Shown: one piece after another, positions 34,776-43,568 of the stretch
Layout: every line of letters starts with the position of its first letter
How positions within the stretch are numbered: position 1 is the first letter of the stretch
Assembly: GCA_015709615.1 (NCBI GenBank)
Contig: CP054179.1
Span: 2,666,001-2,730,000 of the forward strand
Direction of reading: 5' to 3'
Length of the DNA: 64,000 nucleotides
From: Gammaproteobacteria bacterium
GTDB lineage: Bacteria > Pseudomonadota > Gammaproteobacteria > Burkholderiales > Nitrosomonadaceae
Notes under the pieces: generated by a model
Database searches by the model: none
What the model was told of the DNA's origin: nothing
The model's input: only the letters and a program-made list of their open reading frames with translations
Made by a program: the position numbers and the translations under genes

Positions 34776-36278
34776 TTATGTAATATTCCGGGCATTGAAG
34801 GGGTAGTGACGCGGTATATGCTGAATGCTGACCCATTGATCAGTCGTGAATGCTGCCACGGCCCAAGCCCCATTGAAACGGCCGACGCCTGAATTTTTCT
34901 CACCGCCGAATGGGTTATAAGGTAGATCATTGACTGGCTGATCATTGATATGCGCCATGCCGGATTCAAGCTGCTGTGCGAATCGAAGACCGCGTTCGAC
35001 ATCTTGCGTAAACACCGCGGCAGCCAACCCAAGATCGGTGTCATTGGCGATACTCAATGCTTCGGCTTCATTGTGTGCACGTATGATCGGTGCAATGGGG
35101 CCGAACGATTCCGTTTGCGCCAGTGGCATCTGATTGGTGACTTGAGAAAATACATGCGGTGGAAGTACTAATCCTTGCGCTTCGCCACCCACCATTTGGT
35201 GCGCCCCCGCTGAAAGAGCATCGCGGATCCGTTGTTGCAGGCCATTTAACTGGGATTCATTGATAATAGGTCCAATCATCGTATCAGGCGCATTCGGGTC
35301 ACCTGCTTTCAATTGACGCACACGATCGGCAAAGCGTTCGACGAACTCATCATGAATTCGATCCTCGATAATAAAACGATTAACGCTCATGCAGGTTTGG
35401 CCCTGGTGAAGAAATTTACCAAACACGGCAGCTTCCACAGCTTGCCCCAGGTCGGCATCATTCAATACCACGAACGGACCATTCCCGCCCAGCTCCAACT
35501 CAAGTCGCTTTAGCATGGGGCCCTCAGCCGCTAGCTTTGCGATATTGCGGCCAACGGGCGTTGAGCCGGTAAACGATATGACGCGAGGAATAGGGTGAGT
35601 GACAAAGGCATCGCCAATCTCACTGCCTGCGCCGACGATAACGCTGAGTACGCCAGGAGGTAATTCTGCTTCTTCAAGGATTTTTGCAAACAGCAGTCCG
35701 CCCGTTACCGGGGTATCGCTGGCTGGCTTGACCACGACAGCATTACCGACCGCGAGCGCGGGTGCTGCGGAACGAGCGGTGAGCTGGAATGGCCAATTCC
35801 AAGGGCTGATCACACCGACAACGCCGACGGGTTTACGGTACATGCGGCTTTCCTTGCCGGGAATATCGGCGGGCAGAATCCGGCCTTCCACCAAATAAGG
35901 CAGCGTGGCTGCCTCGAGCAGTACGCCATGCACGGCATTCCATTCCAGATTGGCTTTGATGCGCGTGCCGCCGGATTCATGAATGATCCATGACACAATT
36001 TCTTCGCGCCGCGCTTCCATGATCTGCGCCGCGCGGCGCATGATGGCTGCGCGCTCGCCCGGCAGTAATGCCGCCCATGCGCGCTGCGCCTTGGCGGTGC
36101 CACGATAGGCTTCATCCATGTCATCGCGATTGGCATGGGGGATTTCAACCAGCGTGCTGCCATTGTATGGATTCAGATCGCTTAGAACCTTTGTTCCCCT
36201 GCCGTGCCGCCATTGACCGTTGATCAATAGTTGATCGAAATTTGAATAAGGCGGTGGAGATTCTTTTTTATTTTCCAT
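34776..36278 (-). CDS. aromatic aldehyde dehydrogenase (benzaldehyde/4-hydroxybenzaldehyde type)
   Basis: 500 residues of the ALDH superfamily: PWNWPFQLTARSAAPALAVGN near 155, FTGSTPVGRNIAK near 230, the catalytic Glu in L-E-L-E-L-G-G-N-G-P near 255, and the catalytic Cys in H-Q-G-Q-T-C-M-S near 290. It oxidises an aldehyde with NAD(P)+. Similar enzymes (XylC, PchA, vanillin dehydrogenases) act on ring aldehydes, which fits the flavoenzyme and alcohol dehydrogenase upstream. It is the last gene of the leftward seven-gene cluster. PchA is the matching enzyme in p-cresol degraders, where it makes 4-hydroxybenzoate. Confidence 0.88.
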   Translation of the reverse strand: MENKKESPPPYSNFDQLLINGQWRHGRGTKVLSDLNPYNGSTLVEIPHANRDDMDEAYRGTAKAQRAWAALLPGERAAIMRRAAQIMEARREEIVSWIIHESGGTRIKANLEWNAVHGVLLEAATLPYLVEGRILPADIPGKESRMYRKPVGVVGVISPWNWPFQLTARSAAPALAVGNAVVVKPASDTPVTGGLLFAKILEEAELPPGVLSVIVGAGSEIGDAFVTHPIPRVISFTGSTPVGRNIAKLAAEGPMLKRLELELGGNGPFVVLNDADLGQAVEAAVFGKFLHQGQTCMSVNRFIIEDRIHDEFVERFADRVRQLKAGDPNAPDTMIGPIINESQLNGLQQRIRDALSAGAHQMVGGEAQGLVLPPHVFSQVTNQMPLAQTESFGPIAPIIRAHNEAEALSIANDTDLGLAAAVFTQDVERGLRFAQQLESGMAHINDQPVNDLPYNPFGGEKNSGVGRFNGAWAVAAFTTDQWVSIQHIPRHYPFNARNIT

Positions 36279-36347
36279 AATGCATTTTCCCTGTTTGTTT
36301 TACCCAAAATCCAGTTGAAGATATTCGGAGGAAAGTTGATAAATTTT

Positions 36348-37466
36348 TTACTCTAGCCGGATAATCGGTTTAATCGTGATGCCCTTCTCGCTATCTTCAG
36401 CAGCTTGATTGATTTGATCGAGGGAGTAAAACTTCACTAGCTTGTCAAAAGGAAATCTTCCCTGCTGATAAAGCTCAACCAGCGCCGGAATGAAAAGATC
36501 CGGTTTGCTATCGCCTTCGACGATGCCGATAATGCGTTTCCCTGCCGTCATCACGCCGTTCACATCGAAGCTCGCTTCGGTACCCAACGCAGGTGCGCCG
36601 ACAATGCCGCATGTTCCCCGGATAGCCAGCGCATCAATGGCCTGACGCAGCACGGCTGAGCGTCCGCTGGATTCCAGTGCGAAATCAGCGCCACCACCGG
36701 TAATTTTACGAACCGCTTCGACGGGATCGGTTTCCCGGCTGTTGATGGTGTGCGTGGCTCCAAGTTCCATCGCCAATGCCAATCTCGCAGGAACCACGTC
36801 CGCCGAGATGATGGTGGTAGCGCCGGCAGCCCGTGCCGCCATCACAGCGCTGAGTCCCACTGCGCCGCCGCCAAAAGCCGCGAAACTGCTGCCCGGACTC
36901 ACCTTGAGTGCATTTATCACGGCTCCCGCGCCAGTCTGAATGCCGCAGCCCAGCGGGCCGAGCAACTCCAAGGGCGCATCGTTGGGTACTTTGATGACGT
37001 TACGTTCGTGCACCAGCGCAAAGGTGCCGAATGACGACTGCCCAAAGAAATGATCGTGAATGGGTTCCGCTGTGTTACCGGCTGTGAAGGTTGATGTGCT
37101 GCCATCTTCGCGTGCGCCATTGAAATTCAGGGCATAAAAATGCTCGCAATAAGTCAGATCACCATTCAAACAAGGCTTGCAGTGACCGCACCACATATAA
37201 GTCAGCACCACGTGATCGCCAACCGCGACTTTCTTCACGTTGCTGCCGATTTGCTCGACTATCCCCGATCCTTCATGTCCAAGCACGATGGGAAGCGGCA
37301 CTTGATAAAGCTGATCGCGCGCGACCATATCGGTATGGCACATTCCTGTTGCGACAATGCGCACGCGCACTTCATCAAAATGTGGCTCATCCTGTACCAG
37401 TTCTTCTATCTGGAAAGGCCCGCCTGGCTGGCGGACAACGGCTGCCTTGATTGTTTTCACGTGCAC
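36348..37466 (-). CDS. zinc-dependent aryl-alcohol dehydrogenase
   Basis: 372 residues of the medium-chain ADH family, close to XylB/AreB-type benzyl alcohol dehydrogenases. The catalytic-zinc residues lie in GMCHTDM and GHEGSGIVEQIG. The structural-zinc cysteines lie in C-G-H-C-K-P-C-L-N-G-D-L-T-Y-C near residue 95, and the NAD-binding loop is AAFGGGAVGLSAV near 195. It should interconvert a ring-substituted alcohol and aldehyde. It lies between the flavoenzyme gene and the aldehyde dehydrogenase gene, so it would handle 4-hydroxybenzyl alcohol or a similar intermediate. It is not part of the classical pch operon. Confidence 0.87.
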   Translation of the reverse strand: MHVKTIKAAVVRQPGGPFQIEELVQDEPHFDEVRVRIVATGMCHTDMVARDQLYQVPLPIVLGHEGSGIVEQIGSNVKKVAVGDHVVLTYMWCGHCKPCLNGDLTYCEHFYALNFNGAREDGSTSTFTAGNTAEPIHDHFFGQSSFGTFALVHERNVIKVPNDAPLELLGPLGCGIQTGAGAVINALKVSPGSSFAAFGGGAVGLSAVMAARAAGATTIISADVVPARLALAMELGATHTINSRETDPVEAVRKITGGGADFALESSGRSAVLRQAIDALAIRGTCGIVGAPALGTEASFDVNGVMTAGKRIIGIVEGDSKPDLFIPALVELYQQGRFPFDKLVKFYSLDQINQAAEDSEKGITIKPIIRLE

Positions 37467-37508
37467 CTCCGCTTTGGGATCGTTATTTCATGCTTGCTCA
37501 GGATAAAG

Positions 37509-39053
37509 TTAGCGAATGCCTGACTTCCCAGGCGCGATGATGCCATTGGGATCCAGCGCTTTCTTGAGCGTTTTGTGTACTTTCCGCTGCACCGGACCAT
37601 AGGTTTCGGCGACTTTATTCATGAAGGCGGTATTGACGCGATAAGTGCCATACCCCCGCGCGGAAAATTCCGTCAGCAGTTCATCGAAGCACTGGTAAGC
37701 CGCTTTCGTCTGTTCAGGATCGGTCTTGTCGTACAGCACGTCGACGATATGATGCATATCGCGCATGCCGACGATGAATTCGCCGGAATAATCCAGTCCA
37801 TACTTGGCCAATATTTGCTTGGTCAGCGCCATTTGTTTCAGGGTTTCACTGCCACGTGCTTGCGAAACCGGCGCAAACCACATCGACCCGCCACCTCCGC
37901 GCCAGTTATACAGCGAAAACTCCGTCAACGTCATTTCTCCGCGCATGAGCTTGGCGCGGTAAGCAAATGCGGGATCATCACCGGCTTCCTGTTCCGTTAG
38001 TATCTTAGCTTTGCCCGATTGACCGAATGCTTGCGTGACGATGTTCCAATTCACATCAATCTGCTCCTGCGTGCCATAGAGTGCGGCATAGACGTTCCAG
38101 ATGCCCAGTTTGTGATCTTTCATGATCCGATACACCGCTTCATCCGGAATTGAACCCGGTCCGGACACATAATCACTGCGCTTGGCTTTCACCGGCGCCT
38201 CATAGAGCGCATGGGCAATGACCACAGCGTTGGGAATCACACCGCTGATACGCAACGGACGAATCGTTTCGACAATTTCTACGATATCTTCTTCATGCTG
38301 ATATTGAATCACAAACGGCTTGAATGCCGGTGGTTCAGGCATCAGCCAAAAACCGAATTTAGTCACGATGCCATAGTTGGATTGCGTGAAAATGCCATCC
38401 AAGTAGGGGCCATAGCCCCATTTGAAGACCTGCCAAGTATTGGAATTAGGCATCGAACCCATGCCAGTGCGCAATACCTCGCCATTCGCCAGCACGACTT
38501 CCATACCGCAAGCAAATAGGAAGTGCTCGCCATAAGGTGTGTAACCCACGCCCCGATCCAGCGTATTGCCCACCGGCCCGGCGATGGCGGAAGGGGCGGG
38601 CATAGATAGCCATAAACCCAATTTGTGTTCTTTGATGTAATCGTAGAGTTGCTGATAGGTGACACCCGGTTCAACCAAGGCAAAGGCCAGATCCTTGTCC
38701 ACTTCGATGATGCGGTTCATGCGCTTGAGATCAAGCACCACCTGACCCCGTTCTGCCGGAGCGGCCGAGCCATAACCCAGATTTTTCCCGGTGGAAATCA
38801 TCCAGATCGGTACTTTGTACTGATTGCAAATCGCCACGATTTTCTGGATTTGCTCGACGGTGGTTGCCAGTAATGCCGCGGACGGCGTATGGTCGCTATC
38901 GGGAACCGGCATCATCGTCTTGATGTAAGGCGCAAGCTGCTCCGCACTGGTGAGTACAGAAGTATCGCCCAGGACCTTGCGAAAATCACGGATGGCCGCA
39001 TCGAAGTTTTTTTCCGATACGCCTTTGGGCAATGCGATATATTGACTGGCCAT
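37509..39053 (-). CDS. pchF: 4-cresol dehydrogenase-like flavoprotein (vanillyl-alcohol oxidase family)
   Basis: 514 residues with a PCMH-type FAD domain (about 55-270: MISTGKNLGYGSAAPAERG, LALVEPG-type FALVEPGVTYQQLYDYI, NTLDRGVGYTPYGEH) and a VAO/PchF-type cap domain with YNWRGGGGSMWFAPV near 395. The length is close to PchF (about 520). The family hydroxylates the para-alkyl carbon of phenols through a quinone methide with water, passing electrons to a cytochrome. The cytochrome gene is two genes upstream. Eugenol or 4-ethylphenol could also be substrates. Confidence in the family is high; the substrate is inferred. Confidence 0.87.
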   Translation of the reverse strand: MASQYIALPKGVSEKNFDAAIRDFRKVLGDTSVLTSAEQLAPYIKTMMPVPDSDHTPSAALLATTVEQIQKIVAICNQYKVPIWMISTGKNLGYGSAAPAERGQVVLDLKRMNRIIEVDKDLAFALVEPGVTYQQLYDYIKEHKLGLWLSMPAPSAIAGPVGNTLDRGVGYTPYGEHFLFACGMEVVLANGEVLRTGMGSMPNSNTWQVFKWGYGPYLDGIFTQSNYGIVTKFGFWLMPEPPAFKPFVIQYQHEEDIVEIVETIRPLRISGVIPNAVVIAHALYEAPVKAKRSDYVSGPGSIPDEAVYRIMKDHKLGIWNVYAALYGTQEQIDVNWNIVTQAFGQSGKAKILTEQEAGDDPAFAYRAKLMRGEMTLTEFSLYNWRGGGGSMWFAPVSQARGSETLKQMALTKQILAKYGLDYSGEFIVGMRDMHHIVDVLYDKTDPEQTKAAYQCFDELLTEFSARGYGTYRVNTAFMNKVAETYGPVQRKVHKTLKKALDPNGIIAPGKSGIR

Positions 39054-39065
39054 GCTGTGTTCTCC

Positions 39066-40013
39066 CTACACGTCGATGACAAACGAAACAAAATGATTTC
39101 CCGGTAACCCTCGATGATCTGGATCGCTCTGACCGGATCGATATACAAATGCGCGGCTGGAACAAGATTCCTGATGCGTTCCCATACCTATTGCAGTGGC
39201 CACGATCGCGTAACCGGTAGCTTCTATCCAGTTGTCAAACCGGAGCTGTTCAGTTGTTGCACTTGCCGCTGTTTTGTCTTGATCGATGGAAGATTCATCG
39301 CTCCGGGATGATGCCGATTTCCAATTTTCCGATGTTTTCCAGCCAATCAGTTGACCGGCTTCCAACGGCGATACTCCGGCACAATGCAAATGAGTTGCGG
39401 GCCGCTCTGCCAACCGATAAGACGAAAATCCCGCTAACGATGAATCATTGATTGCACGATCAACCGCCGTTTGTTCAAGAAAATTTTCGACAATGGAGAA
39501 ATCATGCTGACCCTGGCTGAGCAAGGAAGCCAGCAATCCCGCGGCGCTGTACGCCGGTGATGCGCTAGTCCACACATGTCGCGTAGGAAAGGAAGCGTCA
39601 TTGCCGGACGAAGACATGTGTGAGCCCAATGAAAGCAGACGCCCTTCTAAATTCCTCACCAATTCAGTGAAGATGGCCGCGCTGGCGTAATCCATGACGG
39701 CAATCCAACGCATATCCCGGGATTGCGTCAATAAATTGACGATGCGTAGCGGGTTGGTTAATAGCGCGTTTTCTAATGGGAATGCCGGTAATGTACCGTG
39801 ATGGAAATCGATGTAGTGACTGCAAGCGGCTTGAGCACCTTTGGCAAATGCTTCATCGATGGGGGTGTTTCCCAGCAACAGCTGGCAGTTGCGCGTGCTA
39901 CCGGAGAGCGTTTGGCTGATGGATGCTGCTTGAGCGATGGTAGGAATACCGAAGGCCAGCAAGGTTCCGCCGGTCACCATGCCCTTGATGAGGATACGCC
40001 GCTTTTCATCCAT
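39066..40013 (-). CDS. exported protein in the position of pchX
   Basis: 315 residues starting MDEKRRILIKGMVTGGTLLAFGIPTIAQA, which looks like an export signal with a K-R-R pair (Tat-like but lacking the full RRxFLK). The rest has no domain I recognise. In Pseudomonas p-cresol operons an uncharacterised gene, pchX, lies between pchC and pchF, and this gene lies exactly there. The hydrophobic N-terminus suggests a periplasmic protein that may help mature or move the flavoenzyme. It is 12 bp upstream of pchF and 14 bp downstream of the cytochrome gene. Confidence 0.6.
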   Translation of the reverse strand: MDEKRRILIKGMVTGGTLLAFGIPTIAQAASISQTLSGSTRNCQLLLGNTPIDEAFAKGAQAACSHYIDFHHGTLPAFPLENALLTNPLRIVNLLTQSRDMRWIAVMDYASAAIFTELVRNLEGRLLSLGSHMSSSGNDASFPTRHVWTSASPAYSAAGLLASLLSQGQHDFSIVENFLEQTAVDRAINDSSLAGFSSYRLAERPATHLHCAGVSPLEAGQLIGWKTSENWKSASSRSDESSIDQDKTAASATTEQLRFDNWIEATGYAIVATAIGMGTHQESCSSRAFVYRSGQSDPDHRGLPGNHFVSFVIDV

Positions 40014-40027
40014 GAAATGTGACCTCC

Positions 40028-40375
40028 TTAATGCTGAGCTTGTTTGTTTGAAATGAAATCCGCCAGCTTGATTAATGATTCATCGTCGATTTCCGAAGGA
40101 CGAAAAGCCGGCATGGCCCGGTTCCCATTACGAACGACTGCGCGAATATAGGCTGCGGGAAGTTCGCGATTGCGAAGTTGCGGCCCGACTTGCGCTTCAT
40201 GGCAATACGCGCAGATTTTGGCGTAAATTTCCGCGCCATCCTTCCATGCAAATCCGGGATTGTTTTTCTCATCTTGTGCCGGCCATGCGTTGCTTATCGT
40301 AAAAATGATTGCAATTAGACAGCCGAATATGCAATTTGCCAATTTTGCTTTTTTCATGTTAATTCTCCATTCCAT
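40028..40375 (-). CDS. pchC: c-type cytochrome, electron acceptor of the flavoenzyme
   Basis: 115 residues with a signal peptide (about 1-30, ending NAWPA), one haem site C-A-Y-C-H near residue 52 and an axial Met in GNRAMPAFRPSEIDD near 85. This is the layout of the small PchC subunit of 4-cresol dehydrogenase (about 9 kDa mature). It would accept electrons from FAD in the periplasm and pass them to the respiratory chain. Order and tight spacing with the pchX- and pchF-like genes support this pairing. Confidence 0.82.
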   Translation of the reverse strand: MEWRINMKKAKLANCIFGCLIAIIFTISNAWPAQDEKNNPGFAWKDGAEIYAKICAYCHEAQVGPQLRNRELPAAYIRAVVRNGNRAMPAFRPSEIDDESLIKLADFISNKQAQH

Positions 40376-40379
40376 GATC

Positions 40380-41201
40380 CTACTGCCACAGCAAACTCGT
40401 CACTTTTTTTCCCATAATCTGATCATTAAATGCAACCTTTGCAATTGGAGTGCCGAAACAAGCGATACCATAGCAAACATGCAAGGGCAATAAATGCTCT
40501 TCTCTCGGATGACAAAACCGGGCAAAGGGTGCCTTTTCCCACTCTATCAATCGTTGTTCGCGCGCTTCGGATGAAATCGCTGGATCGGTGCATGTTTCAA
40601 TCAACCAGTGATCAAATCCTTCATTTTCTTTGCTGCTATCGATATTGTTAGAGAAAAATGTTTTCAAATTATGAAATGACATGCCTGAACCGATGATCAG
40701 AATATTTTTCTCTCGCAGCGATGCAATCGCTTTTCCAAGAGCGATATGCTTTCCCGGATTCAAATTCTTGAGTAACGATAGCTGAATACATGGAATCCTG
40801 GCTTGCGGAAACATCAGCTTGAGCGGCACAAACAATCCATGATCAAAACCGCGCTGCTCGTCGAGTTTTGCCGGTATACCACTTGCCATTAACAACGCGT
40901 GAATTTCCTTCGCCAACCCGGGATTGCCCGGCGCCGCATATTGAATGGTGTAGGCTTCAGCAGGAAATCCATAATAATCATAGATTATTTCGGGATGGCT
41001 ATTGCTGGTTATCGTTGCTTGTTCCTCTTCCCAGTGGGCGCTGATGACTAAAATCGCTGCTGGCTCACCCAGCTCACTGGTGATTTCCTTTAGAAAAGAA
41101 ACCATTTTTTCATGCCCTTTGTCACCGAGAACCGGTAACGGCCCGCCGCCGTGGGGTAAAAACAGAACGGGTGAAAGCGCTGGTGATTTTGGGTTCATCA
41201 T
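40380..41201 (-). CDS. DODA/LigB-type extradiol ring-cleavage dioxygenase
   Basis: About 273 residues of the LigB superfamily, DODA group: FLPHGGGPLPVLG near residue 12 (first His metal ligand), VISAHWEE near 55, YPIQYAAPG-type YTIQYAAPGNPGLA near 85, and FDHGLFVPLKLMFP near 115, with a later SFHNL. In this family a metal ion (Fe or Zn) and four His/Glu residues cleave catechol-like rings. The true substrate in bacteria is mostly unknown. The ATG at 41201 is preferred because of its CAGGAA box. It may act on a dihydroxylated product of the pathway. It lies five bp before the cytochrome gene. Confidence 0.82.
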   Translation of the reverse strand: MMNPKSPALSPVLFLPHGGGPLPVLGDKGHEKMVSFLKEITSELGEPAAILVISAHWEEEQATITSNSHPEIIYDYYGFPAEAYTIQYAAPGNPGLAKEIHALLMASGIPAKLDEQRGFDHGLFVPLKLMFPQARIPCIQLSLLKNLNPGKHIALGKAIASLREKNILIIGSGMSFHNLKTFFSNNIDSSKENEGFDHWLIETCTDPAISSEAREQRLIEWEKAPFARFCHPREEHLLPLHVCYGIACFGTPIAKVAFNDQIMGKKVTSLLWQ

Positions 41202-41258
41202 CAAAAATTCCTGTTGATGGAAAGAGTAGACATTATGTTCCCCCAAACCCCTCCTCCG

Positions 41259-41861
41259 TCAGCGGGCGAGTTTGCTGGCCACTTGCGCGACGTGAGCGCC
41301 CTGAAAGCGTGCAATTTTTATTTCATTATCTGACGGCTGGCGTTTGCCATCGCCACTGGCTAACGTGCTTGCCCCATAGGGCGAGCCGCCGGTGATTTCA
41401 CTCATGTTCATGATTTCCTGGCAGGAATAGGGAACACCGACGATGATCATGCCGTGATGCAGCAAGGTGGTATGAAAGGAAGTGATCGTGGTTTCCTGCC
41501 CGCCATGCTGCGTGCCTGTAGAGGTAAACACGCTGCCCACTTTACCGATCAGGCCGCCGCTCAGCCACAACCGGCCGGTCTGATCCAGGAAATTACGCAT
41601 TTGCGCGCACATATTGCCGAAGCGTGTGGGTGTGCCGAAGATAATGGCATCATAGTTTGGGAGTTCATCAACCGTCGCGATGGGTGCTGGCTGATCCAGC
41701 TTGGCACCGACCCTTCGTGCTACTTCTTCCGGCATGAGTTCGGGGACGCGTTTAATGATAACTTCGGTATTCTCGACGTTGCGTGCACCTTCGGCTACCG
41801 CATTGGCCAAAATTTCGATATGACCATACATACTGTAGTACAGAACAAGAACTTTCGTCAT
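41259..41861 (-). CDS. wrbA: NAD(P)H:quinone oxidoreductase, WrbA type
   Basis: 200 residues of the flavodoxin-like WrbA family: VLVLYYSMYGHIEILANAV at the FMN phosphate loop (residues 4-22), IIFGTPTRFGNMCAQMRNFLDQTG near 75-98, and TSTGTQHGGQETT near 115. It reduces quinones by two electrons. It is the first gene of the leftward aromatic cluster, 57 bp or less before the dioxygenase. It could reduce quinones formed from catechols or hydroquinones. The length is normal. Confidence 0.9.
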   Translation of the reverse strand: MTKVLVLYYSMYGHIEILANAVAEGARNVENTEVIIKRVPELMPEEVARRVGAKLDQPAPIATVDELPNYDAIIFGTPTRFGNMCAQMRNFLDQTGRLWLSGGLIGKVGSVFTSTGTQHGGQETTITSFHTTLLHHGMIIVGVPYSCQEIMNMSEITGGSPYGASTLASGDGKRQPSDNEIKIARFQGAHVAQVASKLAR

Positions 41862-41985
41862 ACTGCCCTCCCGTTATCATTGTTCGTGAAATAGAGTTAG
41901 CAATCGCATTCAGTCTTTATTTGTGCACGCTACTTCATTCCTATCTGAAAATCAAACTTGATTACTTTGAGTATACCGGGTCAGC

Positions 41986-42999
41986 TTATCGATGGCCGCG
42001 AGCGGCAAAGCGCAATCCAAGATGCAGCAACGCCTCCCAAGCATCGCCTTGCGCCACTCCTTTAATCATCCGGTCGATTTCCGCGGCATCGGCCAGTCCT
42101 TGTATCAGCATTTGCAGACTGATGCGTCTGGCGGCGGCGATTACGGTTTTTTGCCGCTCACCCCAAATTCTCGCCGTTTGCAGTAATTGCGCAGGCGGCT
42201 GGTTGTTGTCCAAGCCCTTGCGGATGATGATTAATTGGCGGATTTGCTCGGCCAGCGTGGCGAGAATCAGCAGCGGTGCAGTGCCTTCGCCTTGCAAGCC
42301 GGTCAGAATGCGCTGAAAACGGGCGGTGTCACCTGCAATCATGGCGTCGGATAGTTGGTAGACATCGTAACGCGCGACGTTCAGCACGACATCTTTAACT
42401 TGATCGAAGGTCAAATTGCCGGCGGGATAGAGCAGCGCGAGTTTTTGGATTTCCTGGTGGGCGGCGAGCAGATTGCCCTCGACTTGACCGGCGAGAAACT
42501 GCAGGGTGGCGGTATCGGCTTTTTGCCGCTGCTGGGCGAGACGCTGCCCGATCCAGCCGGGGAGTTGATCGCGTTCGACCGGGTACACCGGAATCAGCGT
42601 GCCGGCGGTTTCGAGCGCTTTGAACCATTTGCTTGCTTGTCCTTGTTTGTCGATGCGCGGTAGTGTGATCAGTGTCACGGTGTCGGACGGCAATGCGGCG
42701 CAATACGCTTCGAGTGCTTTGCCGCCTTCCCGGCCGGGTTTGCCGGTAGGAATGCGGATATCCAGGATTTTGCGCTCGCCGAACAGTGACAGGTTATGAC
42801 CGGCGTTGAGCAGTTCCGCCCAATCGAAATGCTGATCGACAGTGAACAGTTCTCGCTCGGTATATCCTTGCTGGCGTGCGTGTGTACGAATCGAATCGGC
42901 AGCTTCCAGGATCAGCAGCGGTTCGTTACCGGACAGTGTGTACAGCGGAGCGGTTTGTTTTTGCAGTTGCTGGGGCAGCTGTTCCAGTTTTATCCGCAT
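41986..42999 (-). CDS. holA: DNA polymerase III delta subunit
   Basis: 337 residues with the DNA_pol3_delta layout: N-terminal YTLSGNEPLLILEAADSIR, the AAA-like part with LFGERKILDIRIP near 80, an EGNLLAAHQEIQKLALL segment near 180, and a helical C-terminal collar (LQGEGTAPLLILATLAEQIRQL). It is a clamp-loader subunit that opens the beta clamp. It ends the leuS-lptE-holA operon, an order common in Betaproteobacteria and Gammaproteobacteria. Confidence 0.93.
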   Translation of the reverse strand: MRIKLEQLPQQLQKQTAPLYTLSGNEPLLILEAADSIRTHARQQGYTERELFTVDQHFDWAELLNAGHNLSLFGERKILDIRIPTGKPGREGGKALEAYCAALPSDTVTLITLPRIDKQGQASKWFKALETAGTLIPVYPVERDQLPGWIGQRLAQQRQKADTATLQFLAGQVEGNLLAAHQEIQKLALLYPAGNLTFDQVKDVVLNVARYDVYQLSDAMIAGDTARFQRILTGLQGEGTAPLLILATLAEQIRQLIIIRKGLDNNQPPAQLLQTARIWGERQKTVIAAARRISLQMLIQGLADAAEIDRMIKGVAQGDAWEALLHLGLRFAARGHR

Positions 43000-43052
43000 G
43001 ACGAGGTGAATGGCCGGCCGGCAGCGGAGAAGTTTCCGCTACTCATTCCGGT

Positions 43053-43547
43053 CTATATCTTGATGGTCGATAAGCGCCATAGCATTTGCTGGATTGCATC
43101 AGCCTGCATATCTTTTTGCAGCAGTTTTTCTTCCGCTTCCTTGGCGAGAATTTGCGCGTCCAGGAACGGTAGAATGCGTGTCAGCGTGATTTCGGTATAT
43201 GGCACGATTTCCACGCCCTCTTTATTGTAGAGCCGGTACTTGACGCGGTACACCAGATTGAAGTCGCGCACCCGGCCACCTCCCGATAGCGACAGAATGA
43301 CCTTTTCACTGCTAGCGCTGATGACTTCCAGCGTGGCTTCGGCTTCTGCCGCGGTGGCGACCACTTTGGTGGTCGACGACGTGCCGATGGCGCGCTCCAG
43401 GTTCATACCGATGGTGCTGCTTTCCGGCGCTGCGATGTACAGAGACTTGAACGGCAAAGAGCTAATCTGCCCGCGCAAATGAAAGCCGCAAGCCGTCAGC
43501 AGGAACAGCATCAGCAGGATGAAAATTTTCTGTTTGCTTAGTTTCAT
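43053..43547 (-). CDS. lptE: LPS-assembly lipoprotein LptE
   Basis: About 164 residues from the preferred ATG (MKLSKQKIFILL). It has a lipoprotein signal with L-T-A-C and a following G-F-H-L-R-G, which is typical of LptE. It plugs the LptD barrel and helps place lipopolysaccharide on the cell surface. The ATG three codons earlier (43556) is in frame. It lies 53 bp upstream of holA and about 20 bp downstream of leuS. Confidence 0.93.
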   Translation of the reverse strand: MKLSKQKIFILLMLFLLTACGFHLRGQISSLPFKSLYIAAPESSTIGMNLERAIGTSSTTKVVATAAEAEATLEVISASSEKVILSLSGGGRVRDFNLVYRVKYRLYNKEGVEIVPYTEITLTRILPFLDAQILAKEAEEKLLQKDMQADAIQQMLWRLSTIKI

Positions 43548-43568
43548 GGTTGGCATGGTAGCTGGATT

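Noticed and set aside
34651..34836. 61-codon minus-strand frame overlapping the end of the aldehyde dehydrogenase gene
   Set aside because: Half of it is the dehydrogenase in another frame, and the rest has no motif except a CxxC pair.
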